Positions 8,515 to 16,895 of a stretch of 25,484 nucleotides of DNA are shown in pieces. Position numbers and translations under genes: made by a program. Under the pieces are notes generated by a model. That model had not been told where the DNA came from and made no database searches. It saw only the letters and a list, made by a program, of their open reading frames with translations. The DNA is taken from NCBI GenBank assembly GCA_017958765.1, contig JAGDBY010000039.1, forward strand, positions 1-25,484, written 5' to 3'. Every line of letters begins with the position of its first letter. The stretch's first letter is position 1. The stretch comes from Bacteroidales bacterium (GTDB taxonomy: Bacteria; Bacteroidota; Bacteroidia; Bacteroidales; UBA932).

Positions 8515-9435
8515 TTATACCAATCTGCCTTGGTATGTGTTTCTTTCTTCCAGTCTCTTATCCAGAAGACGGAGCAGTTCCACGTTGCGGATCAGTCCCC
8601 AAGGGGTGGAATTGACAAACCGCGGGGGCACTTCTCCGGCAAAACGCTCTATGTAAAGAGTCGGGCGGAGTCTCTCCAGAATATCCACGAATAAGTCTAT
8701 ATACTCATCCAGCGAGAATGTCACAAAACGCTCCGGGTGTTCGCTGAATTCATTCTCCATAGCGGTGCCCTTGATGATCTGAAGCTGATGAAACTTCACG
8801 GAATCTATCGGAAGAGTGTTAATCTTCTCAGCCATAGAGATAAAGTCTTCCCTCGTCTCTCCCGGCAGACCAATTATGAAGTGGGCTCCCTGCATAATGC
8901 CCCGCTCTGCAGTCATTCTGACGGCCTGTTCTGCCTGCTCCCAGGTGTGTCCTCGGTTGATATGCGCCAGGGTTGCGTTATTGCAGGATTCTATACCGTA
9001 CTCCACGATAACTATATGATCCTTGGATAATTGCGCCAGATAGTCCAACTTCTCTCCGTCAATGCAGTCAGGACGGGTCCCGATCACTATTCCGGCAACG
9101 GCTTTATGGCTGAGGGCCTCTTCGTAGAGGGACTTCAGCTTACCGAGAGGAGCGTATGTATTGGAATACGGCTGGAAGTAAGCCAGGTATTCAAGGGTGT
9201 TGCGGTATCTCCCTCTGTGGAATTCTATACCCTCTTCTATCTGAGTGGCAATGCTTTTGCTTGCCACGCTGTAACCGGGGTGGAAAGCGGCATTGTCACA
9301 GAAGGTGCATCCGCCGCGAGAGATGGAGCCGTCGCGGTTCGGACAGGTGAATCCGGCGTCGATCACTATCTTCTGAAGCCGGTGTCCGTACTTATTCTTG
9401 AAGAATTCTACAAAAGAATTATACCTCTTTTCCAT
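8515..9435 (-). CDS. Radical SAM protein, YhcC-like family (TIGR01212 type)
   Basis: Radical S-adenosylmethionine enzyme of 306 residues, of the YhcC-like family whose reaction is not established. The N-terminus is family-typical, with AGFTCPNRDG, and the cluster cysteines are Cys31, Cys43 and Cys46 (the last two in GGCTFCDN). Other features are a GTRPDC segment, VEYGIESCN, GAHFIIGLPGETRED and KFHQLQIIKGT, all consistent with the Elp3-like radical SAM barrel. The start ATG at 9435 fits family alignments. It faces the NlpC/P60 gene, with only about 35 nt between the two start codons. Its own -7 element lies 4 nt upstream of the ATG. Confidence 0.9.
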   Translation of the reverse strand: MEKRYNSFVEFFKNKYGHRLQKIVIDAGFTCPNRDGSISRGGCTFCDNAAFHPGYSVASKSIATQIEEGIEFHRGRYRNTLEYLAYFQPYSNTYAPLGKLKSLYEEALSHKAVAGIVIGTRPDCIDGEKLDYLAQLSKDHIVIVEYGIESCNNATLAHINRGHTWEQAEQAVRMTAERGIMQGAHFIIGLPGETREDFISMAEKINTLPIDSVKFHQLQIIKGTAMENEFSEHPERFVTFSLDEYIDLFVDILERLRPTLYIERFAGEVPPRFVNSTPWGLIRNVELLRLLDKRLEERNTYQGRLV

Positions 9436-9439
9436 GTGG

Positions 9440-9447
9440 CAAAGTTA
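9440..9447 (-). promoter_or_regulatory. Putative -7 promoter element for the radical SAM gene
   Basis: The minus strand reads TAACTTTG, an exact TAnnTTTG match, ending only 4 nt before the ATG at 9435. If used, transcription would start at or very near the start codon. Confidence 0.55.
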
Positions 9448-9457
9448 AATAAAATTA

Positions 9458-9465
9458 TATCTTTG
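9458..9465 (+). promoter_or_regulatory. Putative -7 promoter element for the NlpC/P60 gene
   Basis: TATCTTTG matches TAnnTTTG exactly and ends 5 nt before the ATG at 9471. The GTG at 9465 that would lengthen the reading frame by two codons is part of this element, so I reject it as the start. Confidence 0.6.
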
Positions 9466-9470
9466 TGAAT

Positions 9471-10409
9471 ATGAAAAGGTTATTGATCATTATCGCGCTG
9501 GTGAGCTCCGCTGTAGCATTCACCGGCTGCAACTCTCCCAAAAAAGCATCTCCTTCTCAGGAGAACAATGTCATCGGATATGCCGTATCAACACTGTCAG
9601 CGGTCAATCATCACGAAGAGCCGGACGTTGACAAAGAGATTGGCTGTCAATCGCTTATGGGGACACTCCTCTCTGTGCTGGAATACAGTAACGGCTGGTA
9701 TAAAGTGGAAACTCCCGAGCACTATGTAGCCTGGGTTTCAGCTGAGGCAATCGCCCTCAAGGAAGGCGACGAACTCGACCGGTGGCTCAATTCTGACAAA
9801 CTGATAGTGACGGCAGTCTCAGATATGCTCTACTCTGAGCCATATCTCGGAGCCGACATTGTGTGCGACATCACTTTGGGAGATGTTCTGATTAAAGGGG
9901 AGCTGAATTCAGGGTTCTACAGCTGCACACTTCCCGACGGAAGGAAAGCTTATGTTCAGAGCGGCAGCGTGATGGATCTGGATGACTACAATGAGTCTGT
10001 CATTCTCTCCGGAGACTCAGTGGTGGCGATGGCTATGCAATTTATGGGATTCCCTTACGTGTGGGGATGGAACTGCGCCAAAGGGATGGACTGCAGCGGC
10101 TTCACACAGTTTATATATCATCTTCACGGGATAGCGCTCCCCCGCAACGCCTCAGCCCAGGCACGCGCCGGAGAAGAGATCTCGATTGAGGATTCTCTGG
10201 ACCTTCTTCTCCCGGGAGACCTTGTATTCTTCTGCAATTCTACACCGGGCAGAGTCAACCATGTAGGCATCTACATAGGCAACGGGGAATTCATCCACAG
10301 CGGCACTTCACAGGTCAAGATTAACTCTCTTGACAGGAATGCGGAGAATCTCTATCCGAAAGCGGATAATCTATTCTGCGCCCGGAGAATCATTACATCC
10401 GAGTGGTAG
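9471..10409 (+). CDS. NlpC/P60 peptidoglycan hydrolase lipoprotein with SH3-like domains
   Basis: Predicted envelope endopeptidase cutting peptide stems of peptidoglycan, 312 residues. A lipoprotein signal ends in the lipobox AFTGC with lipidated Cys20. Two SH3b-like regions follow (about 35-100 and 105-165), then the NlpC/P60 domain (about 180-300). Its catalytic triad is Cys208 in MDCSGF, His264 in VNHVGIYIG, and a third polar residue, His276 in FIHSG. Order and spacing resemble YkfC-type gamma-D-glutamyl-diamino-acid endopeptidases. I chose the ATG at 9471 because the lipoprotein signal starts there and the upstream GTG lies in the promoter. It is divergent from the radical SAM gene and appears monocistronic, as the next gene has its own promoter. 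Confidence 0.92.
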   Translation: MKRLLIIIALVSSAVAFTGCNSPKKASPSQENNVIGYAVSTLSAVNHHEEPDVDKEIGCQSLMGTLLSVLEYSNGWYKVETPEHYVAWVSAEAIALKEGDELDRWLNSDKLIVTAVSDMLYSEPYLGADIVCDITLGDVLIKGELNSGFYSCTLPDGRKAYVQSGSVMDLDDYNESVILSGDSVVAMAMQFMGFPYVWGWNCAKGMDCSGFTQFIYHLHGIALPRNASAQARAGEEISIEDSLDLLLPGDLVFFCNSTPGRVNHVGIYIGNGEFIHSGTSQVKINSLDRNAENLYPKADNLFCARRIITSEW

Positions 10410-10449
10410 AGGATTTTTAGTTATGTAGTGCTACCTAAACAGATTTTTG

Positions 10450-10457
10450 TATCTTTG
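10450..10457 (+). promoter_or_regulatory. Putative -7 promoter element for the 106-residue hypothetical gene
   Basis: TATCTTTG matches TAnnTTTG, 23 nt upstream of the ATG at 10480. A TTG-start extension of the frame overlaps this element and is rejected. Confidence 0.6.
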
Positions 10458-10479
10458 CAGCGAATTAATTCAGAACTAT

Positions 10480-10800
10480 ATGAATCTAAGAGTTATTAAG
10501 AAAGATATCGATTTCCTTCTAAATGATTTTGTGTCAGACTGTTTGATTTTCAGCGACTTTCATGAGGGAAAGAAGGATGACAAAGTAAAAGACCTTATCT
10601 CTGAGGGACTTATCTACGCTAACGACCTTTACAACAAAGTCAACCACCCTGTCAAGAAGATAGTTAACGAGAAGGGCGTTGAGAAAGTTGTAAGAATGGA
10701 AGGCAAGGAGCTTAAACAGTTTTATAACTCGATAGGCAAGGACCTGTACGAAGGGTTCGACAATTTATTCATGAAACTGAGTAAGCTTGCTAAGAAATAA
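10480..10800 (+). CDS. Small hypothetical protein, conserved type in Bacteroidales
   Basis: The product has 106 residues and I do not recognise a named domain. It is predicted to be soluble, mostly helical and rich in Lys, Asp and Leu, with no signal peptide or membrane segment. It ends in a basic segment, KLSKLAKK. It has its own promoter and ends at a strong terminator, so it is a single-gene unit. Codon use and composition match its neighbours. I have an impression that similar short proteins occur in other Bacteroidales, but I cannot confirm this here, and no function is assigned. Confidence 0.8.
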   Translation: MNLRVIKKDIDFLLNDFVSDCLIFSDFHEGKKDDKVKDLISEGLIYANDLYNKVNHPVKKIVNEKGVEKVVRMEGKELKQFYNSIGKDLYEGFDNLFMKLSKLAKK

Positions 10801-10802
10801 AA

Positions 10803-10830
10803 AAATGGGATGAACTTAATCATCCCATTT
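10803..10830. terminator. Bidirectional intrinsic terminator
   Basis: A perfect inverted repeat, AAATGGGATGA and TCATCCCATTT, surrounds a 6-nt loop. It is flanked by an A-run on the left and a T-run on the right, so it can end both the plus-strand hypothetical gene and minus-strand glyA, which converge here. Confidence 0.92.
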
Positions 10831-10850
10831 TTTTTGCTCATTTTCTGCTG

Positions 10851-12131
10851 TTACCAGCAATTCAAAGGCAAACCTATCATCTTGTTATTGGCCTGCTCTC
10901 TGACTGCAGCAATTACCGCTTCATTCTCAGGATCCTGAAGCACTTTGTCAATCAGGTCCACAATACCCGGCATATCTTTCTCGACAAGGCCGCGTGAAGT
11001 GATTGCAGGAGTTCCCACACGGATTCCGGAAGTCTGGAACGGAGAACGTGTATCGAAAGGAACCATATTCTTATTGACTGTAATGGCCGCATTCACCAAC
11101 GCTTTTTCAGCAACCTTTCCTGTAAGGTCAGGATACTTGGTACGCAGGTCAATCAGCATCAAGTGATTGTCAGTGCCGTTAGAAACAACTTTGTACCCCT
11201 TATCGATGAAGCACTGAGCCATAGTTGCGGCATTGGCCTTAACCTGTTTCTGATAGGTTGTAAACTCAGGCTGCAGAGCCTCGTAGAATGATACAGCCTT
11301 GGCAGCTATACAGTGCTCCAGAGGGCCGCCCTGTACGCCCGGGAATACGAAAGAATTGATCACCTGTCCCACGCTCTTTGTAACACCCTTAGGAGTCTTG
11401 TAACCCCAAGGATTCTCAAAGTCTTTGCCGACCAGAATAGCGCCTCCGCGAGGTCCGCGAAGGGTTTTGTGTGTAGTGGTGGTAACGATGTGAGCATACT
11501 TGACAGGGTTCTTCAGCAGTCCTGCGGCGATCAAGCCTGCAGGGTGAGCCATATCCACCCAAAGGATCGCTCCCACTTTGTCAGCGATAGCTCTCATTCG
11601 CTCCCAATCCCACTCGCGGGAATAAGCGGATGCACCGCCGATAATCAGCTTAGGCTTACATTCCAAAGCTTTGGCCTCCATAGCATCGTAGTCAACAAGA
11701 CCGGTCTGCTCGTTAAGCTGATAGCCTACGGCATTGAAAAACATACCTGAAATATTCACCGGAGAACCGTGTGTCAGGTGACCGCCGTGAGCCAGGTCGA
11801 GACCCATAAAAGTGTCGCCGGGCTTCAGGCAGGCAAGCATTACAGCCATATTGGCCTGAGCTCCTGAGTGAGGCTGCACGTTGGCGAATTCTGCATCGAA
11901 CAGTTGACACAGACGGTCGATAGCCAGCTGCTCAACCTGGTCGACTACTTCACAGCCGCCGTAATATCTCGCATTGGGATATCCTTCTGCATATTTATTC
12001 GTAAGAACGCTGCCGAGAGCCTCGAGGACCTGATCGCTCACAAAATTCTCTGATGCAATAAGCTCAATACCTTCGACTTGACGCTCTTTTTCTTTACGGA
12101 TAAGATCTAAGATTTGTAAATCCTGTTTCAT
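10851..12131 (-). CDS. glyA: Serine hydroxymethyltransferase
   Basis: PLP enzyme in the cytoplasm that interconverts serine plus tetrahydrofolate with glycine plus methylene-tetrahydrofolate, feeding purine, thymidylate and methionine synthesis. The 426 residues match the bacterial form. Visible motifs are the N-terminal [32 protein letters not shown], the cofactor aspartate in [10 protein letters not shown], and the Schiff-base lysine in [15 protein letters not shown] (Lys222). The start ATG at 12131 is 21 nt from a -7 element. It is transcribed away from the RNA methyltransferase gene and stops at the shared terminator, so it appears monocistronic. Confidence 0.98.
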   Translation of the reverse strand: MKQDLQILDLIRKEKERQVEGIELIASENFVSDQVLEALGSVLTNKYAEGYPNARYYGGCEVVDQVEQLAIDRLCQLFDAEFANVQPHSGAQANMAVMLACLKPGDTFMGLDLAHGGHLTHGSPVNISGMFFNAVGYQLNEQTGLVDYDAMEAKALECKPKLIIGGASAYSREWDWERMRAIADKVGAILWVDMAHPAGLIAAGLLKNPVKYAHIVTTTTHKTLRGPRGGAILVGKDFENPWGYKTPKGVTKSVGQVINSFVFPGVQGGPLEHCIAAKAVSFYEALQPEFTTYQKQVKANAATMAQCFIDKGYKVVSNGTDNHLMLIDLRTKYPDLTGKVAEKALVNAAITVNKNMVPFDTRSPFQTSGIRVGTPAITSRGLVEKDMPGIVDLIDKVLQDPENEAVIAAVREQANNKMIGLPLNCW

Positions 12132-12151
12132 AAAATCAATAGTTTAATGTT

Positions 12152-12159
12152 CAAAGGTA
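12152..12159 (-). promoter_or_regulatory. Putative -7 promoter element for glyA
   Basis: The minus strand reads TACCTTTG, an exact TAnnTTTG match, 21 nt upstream of the glyA ATG. It lies only 10 bp from the divergent element for the methyltransferase gene, so the two promoters must overlap. Confidence 0.6.
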
Positions 12160-12169
12160 ATAAGATTTT

Positions 12170-12177
12170 TATCTTTG
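12170..12177 (+). promoter_or_regulatory. Putative -7 promoter element for the RNA methyltransferase gene
   Basis: TATCTTTG matches TAnnTTTG, 19 nt upstream of the ATG at 12196. A TTG-start extension of the frame falls inside this element and is rejected. Confidence 0.6.
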
Positions 12178-12195
12178 TGCTATCAAAAAAGGGAA

Positions 12196-12720
12196 ATGTT
12201 TAGAAAACTCCATAACGACGAACTGGGGAGAATCTCAGTGGAAGATTACAAAAAGAGCGAGAAGGCTCCGGTCGCCGTCATTCTCGACAATGTACGCAGC
12301 CAGCACAATATCGGGAGCGCATTCCGCACCTGCGATGCATTCAGGGTTGAGAAGCTCTACCTGTGCGGCATCTGCGCCACTCCTCCCACCCCCGAGATCC
12401 ACAAATCTGCCTTGGGGGCCGAGTTCAGCGTAGAATGGGAGTATTGCTCACAGACATCCGAGATAGTATCCGCCCTCAAAGAGCAGGGATACACCTTGGT
12501 CAGCGTGGAGCAGGCTGAAAACAGCACCTCGCTGGAGGGTTTCCGCCTCGAGGAGGGGAAAAAATACGCTTTGATTTTCGGAAATGAGGTACACGGCGTC
12601 GGCCAGGAGACCGTTGACAGCTCCGATATCTGCCTTGAGATACCTCAATACGGAACAAAGCACTCTCTCAATGTTTCTGTAACCATTGGGATAGTGCTTT
12701 GGAGCCTTCTTATGAAATAG
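12196..12720 (+). CDS. SpoU/TrmH-family RNA 2'-O-methyltransferase
   Basis: Knotted (SPOUT) SAM-dependent methyltransferase of 174 residues, expected to methylate a ribose 2'-OH in tRNA or rRNA. The three family motifs are present in order: NIGSAFRTCDAF near residues 39-50, IFGNEVHGV near 130, and IPQYGTKHSLNVSVTIGIV at the C-terminus, which forms the knot and binds SAM. There is no N-terminal RNA-binding extension, so it is a compact form and the exact target base cannot be told. The ATG at 12196 is chosen because the in-frame TTG further upstream lies in the promoter. An A/G-rich stretch, AAAAAAGGGAA, sits just before the ATG. It converges on rnfA with only 7 bp between stop codons. Confidence 0.92.
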   Translation: MFRKLHNDELGRISVEDYKKSEKAPVAVILDNVRSQHNIGSAFRTCDAFRVEKLYLCGICATPPTPEIHKSALGAEFSVEWEYCSQTSEIVSALKEQGYTLVSVEQAENSTSLEGFRLEEGKKYALIFGNEVHGVGQETVDSSDICLEIPQYGTKHSLNVSVTIGIVLWSLLMK

Positions 12721-12727
12721 CGGAGAA

Positions 12728-13330
12728 TTATACTATTCCGCTGAATCCCATAAATGCCATTGCCATGATTCCGGCTGTTATAAGAGCGATCGGAACCCCG
12801 CGGAACGGCTTCGGAACATCGCTCAGCTCGAGCTGTTCACGTATTCCGGAGAATAATGTAATCGCCAGACCGAATCCTATAGCAGATGCTGTAGCGAATA
12901 CTACGGACTGTCCGAGATTGAAGAAGTGAGCGGCCTCTCCGCCGAAACCGAACTGCTTCTGAACCACCATCAAAGCCACACCGAGGACGGCGCAGTTAGT
13001 GGTAATCAGAGGAAGAAAAATTCCCAGAGCCTGATACAGAGAAGGGCTTATCTTCTTGAGAATGATCTCCACCATCTGCACCAACCCGGCAATAACCAGA
13101 ATGAATGAGACAGTCTGGAGGAATTCTATACCCAGAGGAACCAGGACGTAGTATTGAAGCAGGTAGGTAACGCAGGTAGCGAGGGCCATCACGAAAGTAA
13201 CGGCTGCGGACATACCCACGGCGGTGCCGACCTTTTTGGAAACACCCAGGAACGGGCAGATTCCAAGGAACTGCGACAGTACAATATTGTTGACGAATAT
13301 CGCTGAGATTATAATAAGTACGTATTCCAT
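12728..13330 (-). CDS. rnfA: Rnf complex membrane subunit RnfA
   Basis: Integral membrane subunit of the Rnf ferredoxin:NAD+ oxidoreductase, part of the paired RnfA/RnfE core that passes electrons across the membrane. The 200 residues contain about six hydrophobic helices. Family segments are visible: [19 protein letters not shown] near the N-terminus and [11 protein letters not shown] in the fourth helix; their cysteines are likely ligands of the membrane iron-sulfur cluster. It is the last gene of the rnf run, 9 nt after rnfE. The stop lies 7 bp from the convergent methyltransferase stop, with no obvious terminator between them. Confidence 0.95.
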   Translation of the reverse strand: MEYVLIIISAIFVNNIVLSQFLGICPFLGVSKKVGTAVGMSAAVTFVMALATCVTYLLQYYVLVPLGIEFLQTVSFILVIAGLVQMVEIILKKISPSLYQALGIFLPLITTNCAVLGVALMVVQKQFGFGGEAAHFFNLGQSVVFATASAIGFGLAITLFSGIREQLELSDVPKPFRGVPIALITAGIMAMAFMGFSGIV

Positions 13331-13339
13331 ATCACCCTC

Positions 13340-13927
13340 CTACTCTTTTTTAGCTACGAATTTGTTGAAAAGAACCATAAGGTATCCCAGAACAATGAAT
13401 GCTCCCGGGGCAAGTACGAAAGCGAGAACGCCGTCGCCTGAGATGAATTTCAGGCCGAAAGCCGAACCGCTGCCCAGAATCTCGCGGACAAGACCGATCA
13501 CGGTAAGTGAAAGTGTGAAGCCCAGACCGATACCCAGTCCGTCGCAGGCAGAATCACCTACGGTATTCTTGTTGGCAAATGCCTCAGCGCGGCCGAGAAC
13601 GATACAGTTTACTACAATCAGAGGGATGAACAGGCCGAGCGTTTCGTAGAGAGACGGCAGATAGGCCTGCATCAACAGCTGCACAATAGTAACGAAAGTG
13701 GAAATTATCACAATGTATGAAGGGATTCTCACTTTGTTCGGGATGAAACGCGCTACGGCGCTGATGACTATGTTAGACATAATCAGAACGAACATCGTAG
13801 CCACACCCATACCGAAACCGTTGATGGCTGAAGTTGTAGTTCCCAAAGTAGGACACATACCCAGGACGAGAGCGAAGGTAGGATTGTCCTTGATTATTCC
13901 GTTGGCAATGATTTTCAGTTTACTCAT
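13340..13927 (-). CDS. rnfE: Rnf complex membrane subunit RnfE
   Basis: Integral membrane partner of RnfA, 195 residues with about six helices. Typical segments are NPTFALVLGMCPTLGTTTS near the N-terminus and IVVNCIVLGRAEAFA in the middle; the cysteines sit at the same places as in RnfA, as expected for the pseudo-symmetric pair. The loop after NCIVLGRAEAFA, with SACDGLGIGLGFT, is also family-typical. Its ATG overlaps the end of rnfG by 8 nt, which suggests coupled translation and fixes the start. Confidence 0.95.
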   Translation of the reverse strand: MSKLKIIANGIIKDNPTFALVLGMCPTLGTTTSAINGFGMGVATMFVLIMSNIVISAVARFIPNKVRIPSYIVIISTFVTIVQLLMQAYLPSLYETLGLFIPLIVVNCIVLGRAEAFANKNTVGDSACDGLGIGLGFTLSLTVIGLVREILGSGSAFGLKFISGDGVLAFVLAPGAFIVLGYLMVLFNKFVAKKE

Positions 13928-14555
13928 CGTTTCCCCCTCCTATATTTGTCTGAGTTGCGGAAGTAACTCCGTCGGCGCTGTCGCCTTTCAACTGCCTGTA
14001 AACATCATAAGCAGAACTAACTGCCGAAGTGAAAGCTTTTGAAGTAATTGTAGAAGCGGTGATGGCATCCACGTCGCCTCCCTCCTGATGAACCTTGAGC
14101 ACTTTTTCGGCAGGATTGAACCCTTTGAACTGCTCTTTGAAGTTACCCGGAGAATTGTCGCTTATCTTGGCTCCGAGGCCCGGAGTCTCGCTGTGAGAGA
14201 TCACATAGACGTTGTAGATATCGCCTGTAGCCGCATCGAAACCGACCATCAGTTTCAATTCTCCGCCGAAACCGGCAGCCTTTGACTCTACTGCGTATCC
14301 GGTAATGCTTTCACCTTTCCTTGCGGTGTAAACAACATATTTCTGACCATTAACCTCAACCAATGAACTCTCTTCTCCCGGCATATTGTCGTATTCCGGA
14401 AGAACCTGAGAGATAGCGTCGTTGGTCTTGGCTATCAGCGCATCGGCGATAGGATCCTCGGTGACGCTGTACACAACGGCCAGCAGAGCTGAACATATCA
14501 GGCATATCAAGCCCAATACGATAACCATATTCTTGAATGTAGATTCCTTTGCCAT
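13920..14555 (-). CDS. rnfG: Rnf complex flavin-binding subunit RnfG
   Basis: Periplasmic-facing subunit carrying covalent FMN, with one N-terminal membrane anchor (about residues 9-30) and 211 residues. The FMN-binding domain has the family loop SETPGLGAK near 122-130 and the flavin site TAST in DAITASTITSKAF, so the FMN would be joined to Thr169. The more common form of the site is SGAT. Attachment requires an ApbE-type flavin transferase, which is not encoded in this window. The C-terminus has a low-complexity Gly/Asn/Thr tail of about 20 residues. It follows rnfD with a 1-nt gap. Confidence 0.95.
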   Translation of the reverse strand: MAKESTFKNMVIVLGLICLICSALLAVVYSVTEDPIADALIAKTNDAISQVLPEYDNMPGEESSLVEVNGQKYVVYTARKGESITGYAVESKAAGFGGELKLMVGFDAATGDIYNVYVISHSETPGLGAKISDNSPGNFKEQFKGFNPAEKVLKVHQEGGDVDAITASTITSKAFTSAVSSAYDVYRQLKGDSADGVTSATQTNIGGGNDE

Positions 14556-14556
14556 A

Positions 14557-15540
14557 CTATTTCCTCCCGAAACCTACCGGTTTTAATCTGTTAAGAAGCG
14601 GTGTAACGCAGTTCATAATCAGGATAGCGAAAGAGACGCCTTCCGGATAAGAACCGAAATAACGGATCAGGACGGCGATCACACCGATACCCACACCGAA
14701 AAATATCTGACCTTTGGCGGTCATAGGACTTGTAACATAGTCGGTAGCCATAAAGATGGAACCAAGCAGCATACCTCCTGTCAGAAGGTTGAATGCGGGA
14801 CCTGAGAACTGCGCCGGATTGGCCAGGCAGAAGATTCCGGTCATAACCGCTACGGTCACCCAGATTGAGAGGGTAATGTGCGGACGGATCACTCTGCGGA
14901 CCAGCAGATAGATGAAACCTATCAGCAGGGCGATTGCCGAAACCTCGCCCACAGAACCGCCTGTCCTTGCGAAAAGCATCTCAAGCGGGGTAAAATTGTG
15001 AGCGGCAATTATCTCGTTGGCAGGAATACCGGCCTTAACTCCTTCGTTGATAATGCTGAGCGGAGTTGCTCCGGAGAATGCATCCACATTGTGGAACAGA
15101 CCTGCGGGAGCACTCCAGGTAGTCATTATCACCGGGAAAGATATCAGCAGGAACACACGCCCTACCAATGCCGGGTTGAAAATGTTCTGACCCAATCCTC
15201 CGAATGACATCTTTGCTATAGCGATAGCTACGAATGCTCCGATAACTGCTATCCACCAAGGAGCTGCAGGAGGAAGGTTCAATGCAAGCAAAACACCTGT
15301 TACGGCAGCGCTCAGCCCGTTGAACTCTGTTTTGCTGCCCATCAAATACTTGTGAATCAAGAATTCAAACAGAATACAAGCCGCGGCGCTCACAGCGAGC
15401 AGCAGCAACACCGGCAATCCGTAGAAATAGATTGAAACAAGTGACGCCGGCGCAAGCGCAATCAGTACGTCAGTCATTATTCTGCTCGTACTTTCCGGGC
15501 CGTGTATATGTGGAGAAGGTGAAACTATTAACTGTGACAT
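14557..15540 (-). CDS. rnfD: Rnf complex membrane flavoprotein subunit RnfD
   Basis: Membrane subunit with covalently bound FMN, related to NqrB, 327 residues with about nine or ten helices. The N-terminus, LIVSPSPHIHGPESTSRIM, is typical. The flavin attachment site DAFSGATPLS is intact, with Thr159 as the FMN-linked residue. The segment GGLGQNIFNPALVGRVF and the C-terminal FGSYPEGVSFAILIMN are also conserved. Together with RnfG it forms the flavin path and probably the ion-translocating part. The gene lies 12 nt after rnfC. Confidence 0.96.
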   Translation of the reverse strand: MSQLIVSPSPHIHGPESTSRIMTDVLIALAPASLVSIYFYGLPVLLLLAVSAAACILFEFLIHKYLMGSKTEFNGLSAAVTGVLLALNLPPAAPWWIAVIGAFVAIAIAKMSFGGLGQNIFNPALVGRVFLLISFPVIMTTWSAPAGLFHNVDAFSGATPLSIINEGVKAGIPANEIIAAHNFTPLEMLFARTGGSVGEVSAIALLIGFIYLLVRRVIRPHITLSIWVTVAVMTGIFCLANPAQFSGPAFNLLTGGMLLGSIFMATDYVTSPMTAKGQIFFGVGIGVIAVLIRYFGSYPEGVSFAILIMNCVTPLLNRLKPVGFGRK

Positions 15541-15552
15541 ACTCTTTACCTC

Positions 15553-16893
15553 CTATTTAGCTTGACGGGCGCGAATGATTTTCATCACTTCGGCTTTGTT
15601 TATTCGGATAATATCTAACAACGGGATGTTGGCAGGACAGGTGTAGAGGCAGCAACCGCATTCTATACAGTCTGCAATGTGATTCTGCTCCAGATCATCG
15701 TATCTGCCGCCAACACGGGCCAGCTTGTTGAGAAGCCAAGGCTCCAGTCCCATAGGGCACGCTTCCGCGCACTTGCCGCACCTGATACAGTTCGACTCGC
15801 TCTTGCGAAGGGTCTGCTTTTCAGTGAGCATAAGCAGGCAGGAAGAACCTTTCTGGGTTGTGGCGTTCAGATTAACAATGGCCTTGCCCATCATAGGACC
15901 GCCGCTGATGTATTTCATATTGCCCTCGACCGGAGCGCCGCCCACTGCAGCCAGGATATCGTTCAGAGGGGTACCGATACGGACCCTGAAGTTCTTGCGG
16001 TTCTGCAGGCAGTCGCCGGTGACGGTCATAACTCTCTCGAACAGAGGTTTGTTCTTCTGAACAGCCTCATATACTGCGAGGGCCGTAGCCACATTCTGTA
16101 CCACACATCCTGTATCGATAGGAAGGGCTCCGCTCGGAACCTGACGGGATGTGATGGCATCTATCAGCTGTTTCTCACCGCCCTGAGGGTATTTCTTCTT
16201 CATCTTGAGAACTTCAATCCCCACGAAAGAGGCGGCAGCCTTAGTCATAGCGTCGATGGCGGCCGGTTTATTCTCCTCGATGGCGATGAAGCATTTCTCC
16301 ACTGAGAGGGCGCGCATCATTATTCTGGCGCCTATAACTATCTGTTTAGGCAGTTCTCTCATTATACGGTCGTCTGCGGTAACATAAGGTTCGCATTCTG
16401 CACCGTTGAGAATGAGATATTCTGCCTTTTTGTCCTTAGGAGGGGCAAGCTTCACGTGAGTAGGGAAAGTTGCGCCGCCCATTCCCACAACTCCCGCAGC
16501 CTTGATTTGGGCAATCAGCTGCTCCGGAGTGCCGGAAGTTTCAGTGACAATCTTGTCTGTGCGGTCAATTGCAGGATCCCACTCGTCACCTTCCACGTCG
16601 ATTGCAACGTGCATAACCATATTCCCTGCCAGATCAGGCATAGGGACAACGTCAGCCACGGTACCGCTTACGGAAGAGTGGACGTAGCCGGAAATGAAAC
16701 CTGCAGGCTCGCCGATCACCTGGCCTACCAGGACCTTGTCTCCTTTAGCTACGACAGGGGTAGCGGGAGCGCCGAGATGCTGGGCCATGGAGATATACAC
16801 TTTCTCAGAAAGCGGCAGAGTCTCTATGCTGATTTCAGAAGACAGTTTGCTGTCTTTAGGATGCGTTCCTCCGATTTTAAATGTCTTCTTCAT
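15553..16893 (-). CDS. rnfC: Rnf complex soluble NADH-binding iron-sulfur subunit RnfC
   Basis: Peripheral cytoplasmic subunit that exchanges electrons with NAD(H), related to the 51-kDa subunit of complex I, 446 residues. The N-terminal GGTHPKDSK start and the biotin-lipoyl-like region (about 45-80) are typical. The nucleotide and FMN-binding region carries GVVGMGGATFPTHVK and ILNGAECEPYVTADDRI. The C-terminal pair of 4Fe-4S motifs, CIRCGKCAEACP (369-380) and CIECGCCLYTCP (409-420), is complete. It lacks the long alanine-rich C-terminal extension found in some proteobacterial RnfC. It follows rnfB with a 2-nt gap. Confidence 0.96.
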   Translation of the reverse strand: MKKTFKIGGTHPKDSKLSSEISIETLPLSEKVYISMAQHLGAPATPVVAKGDKVLVGQVIGEPAGFISGYVHSSVSGTVADVVPMPDLAGNMVMHVAIDVEGDEWDPAIDRTDKIVTETSGTPEQLIAQIKAAGVVGMGGATFPTHVKLAPPKDKKAEYLILNGAECEPYVTADDRIMRELPKQIVIGARIMMRALSVEKCFIAIEENKPAAIDAMTKAAASFVGIEVLKMKKKYPQGGEKQLIDAITSRQVPSGALPIDTGCVVQNVATALAVYEAVQKNKPLFERVMTVTGDCLQNRKNFRVRIGTPLNDILAAVGGAPVEGNMKYISGGPMMGKAIVNLNATTQKGSSCLLMLTEKQTLRKSESNCIRCGKCAEACPMGLEPWLLNKLARVGGRYDDLEQNHIADCIECGCCLYTCPANIPLLDIIRINKAEVMKIIRARQAK

Positions 16894-16895
16894 AA

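Noticed and set aside
7705..8694. 329-codon plus-strand frame antisense to guaB and the radical SAM gene
   Set aside because: It shadows two well-supported genes, has unusual composition and no family resemblance, and crosses the guaB promoter.
9465..9470. GTG start two codons upstream of the NlpC/P60 ATG
   Set aside because: It lies on the last base of the -7 element. The lipoprotein signal begins naturally at the ATG at 9471.
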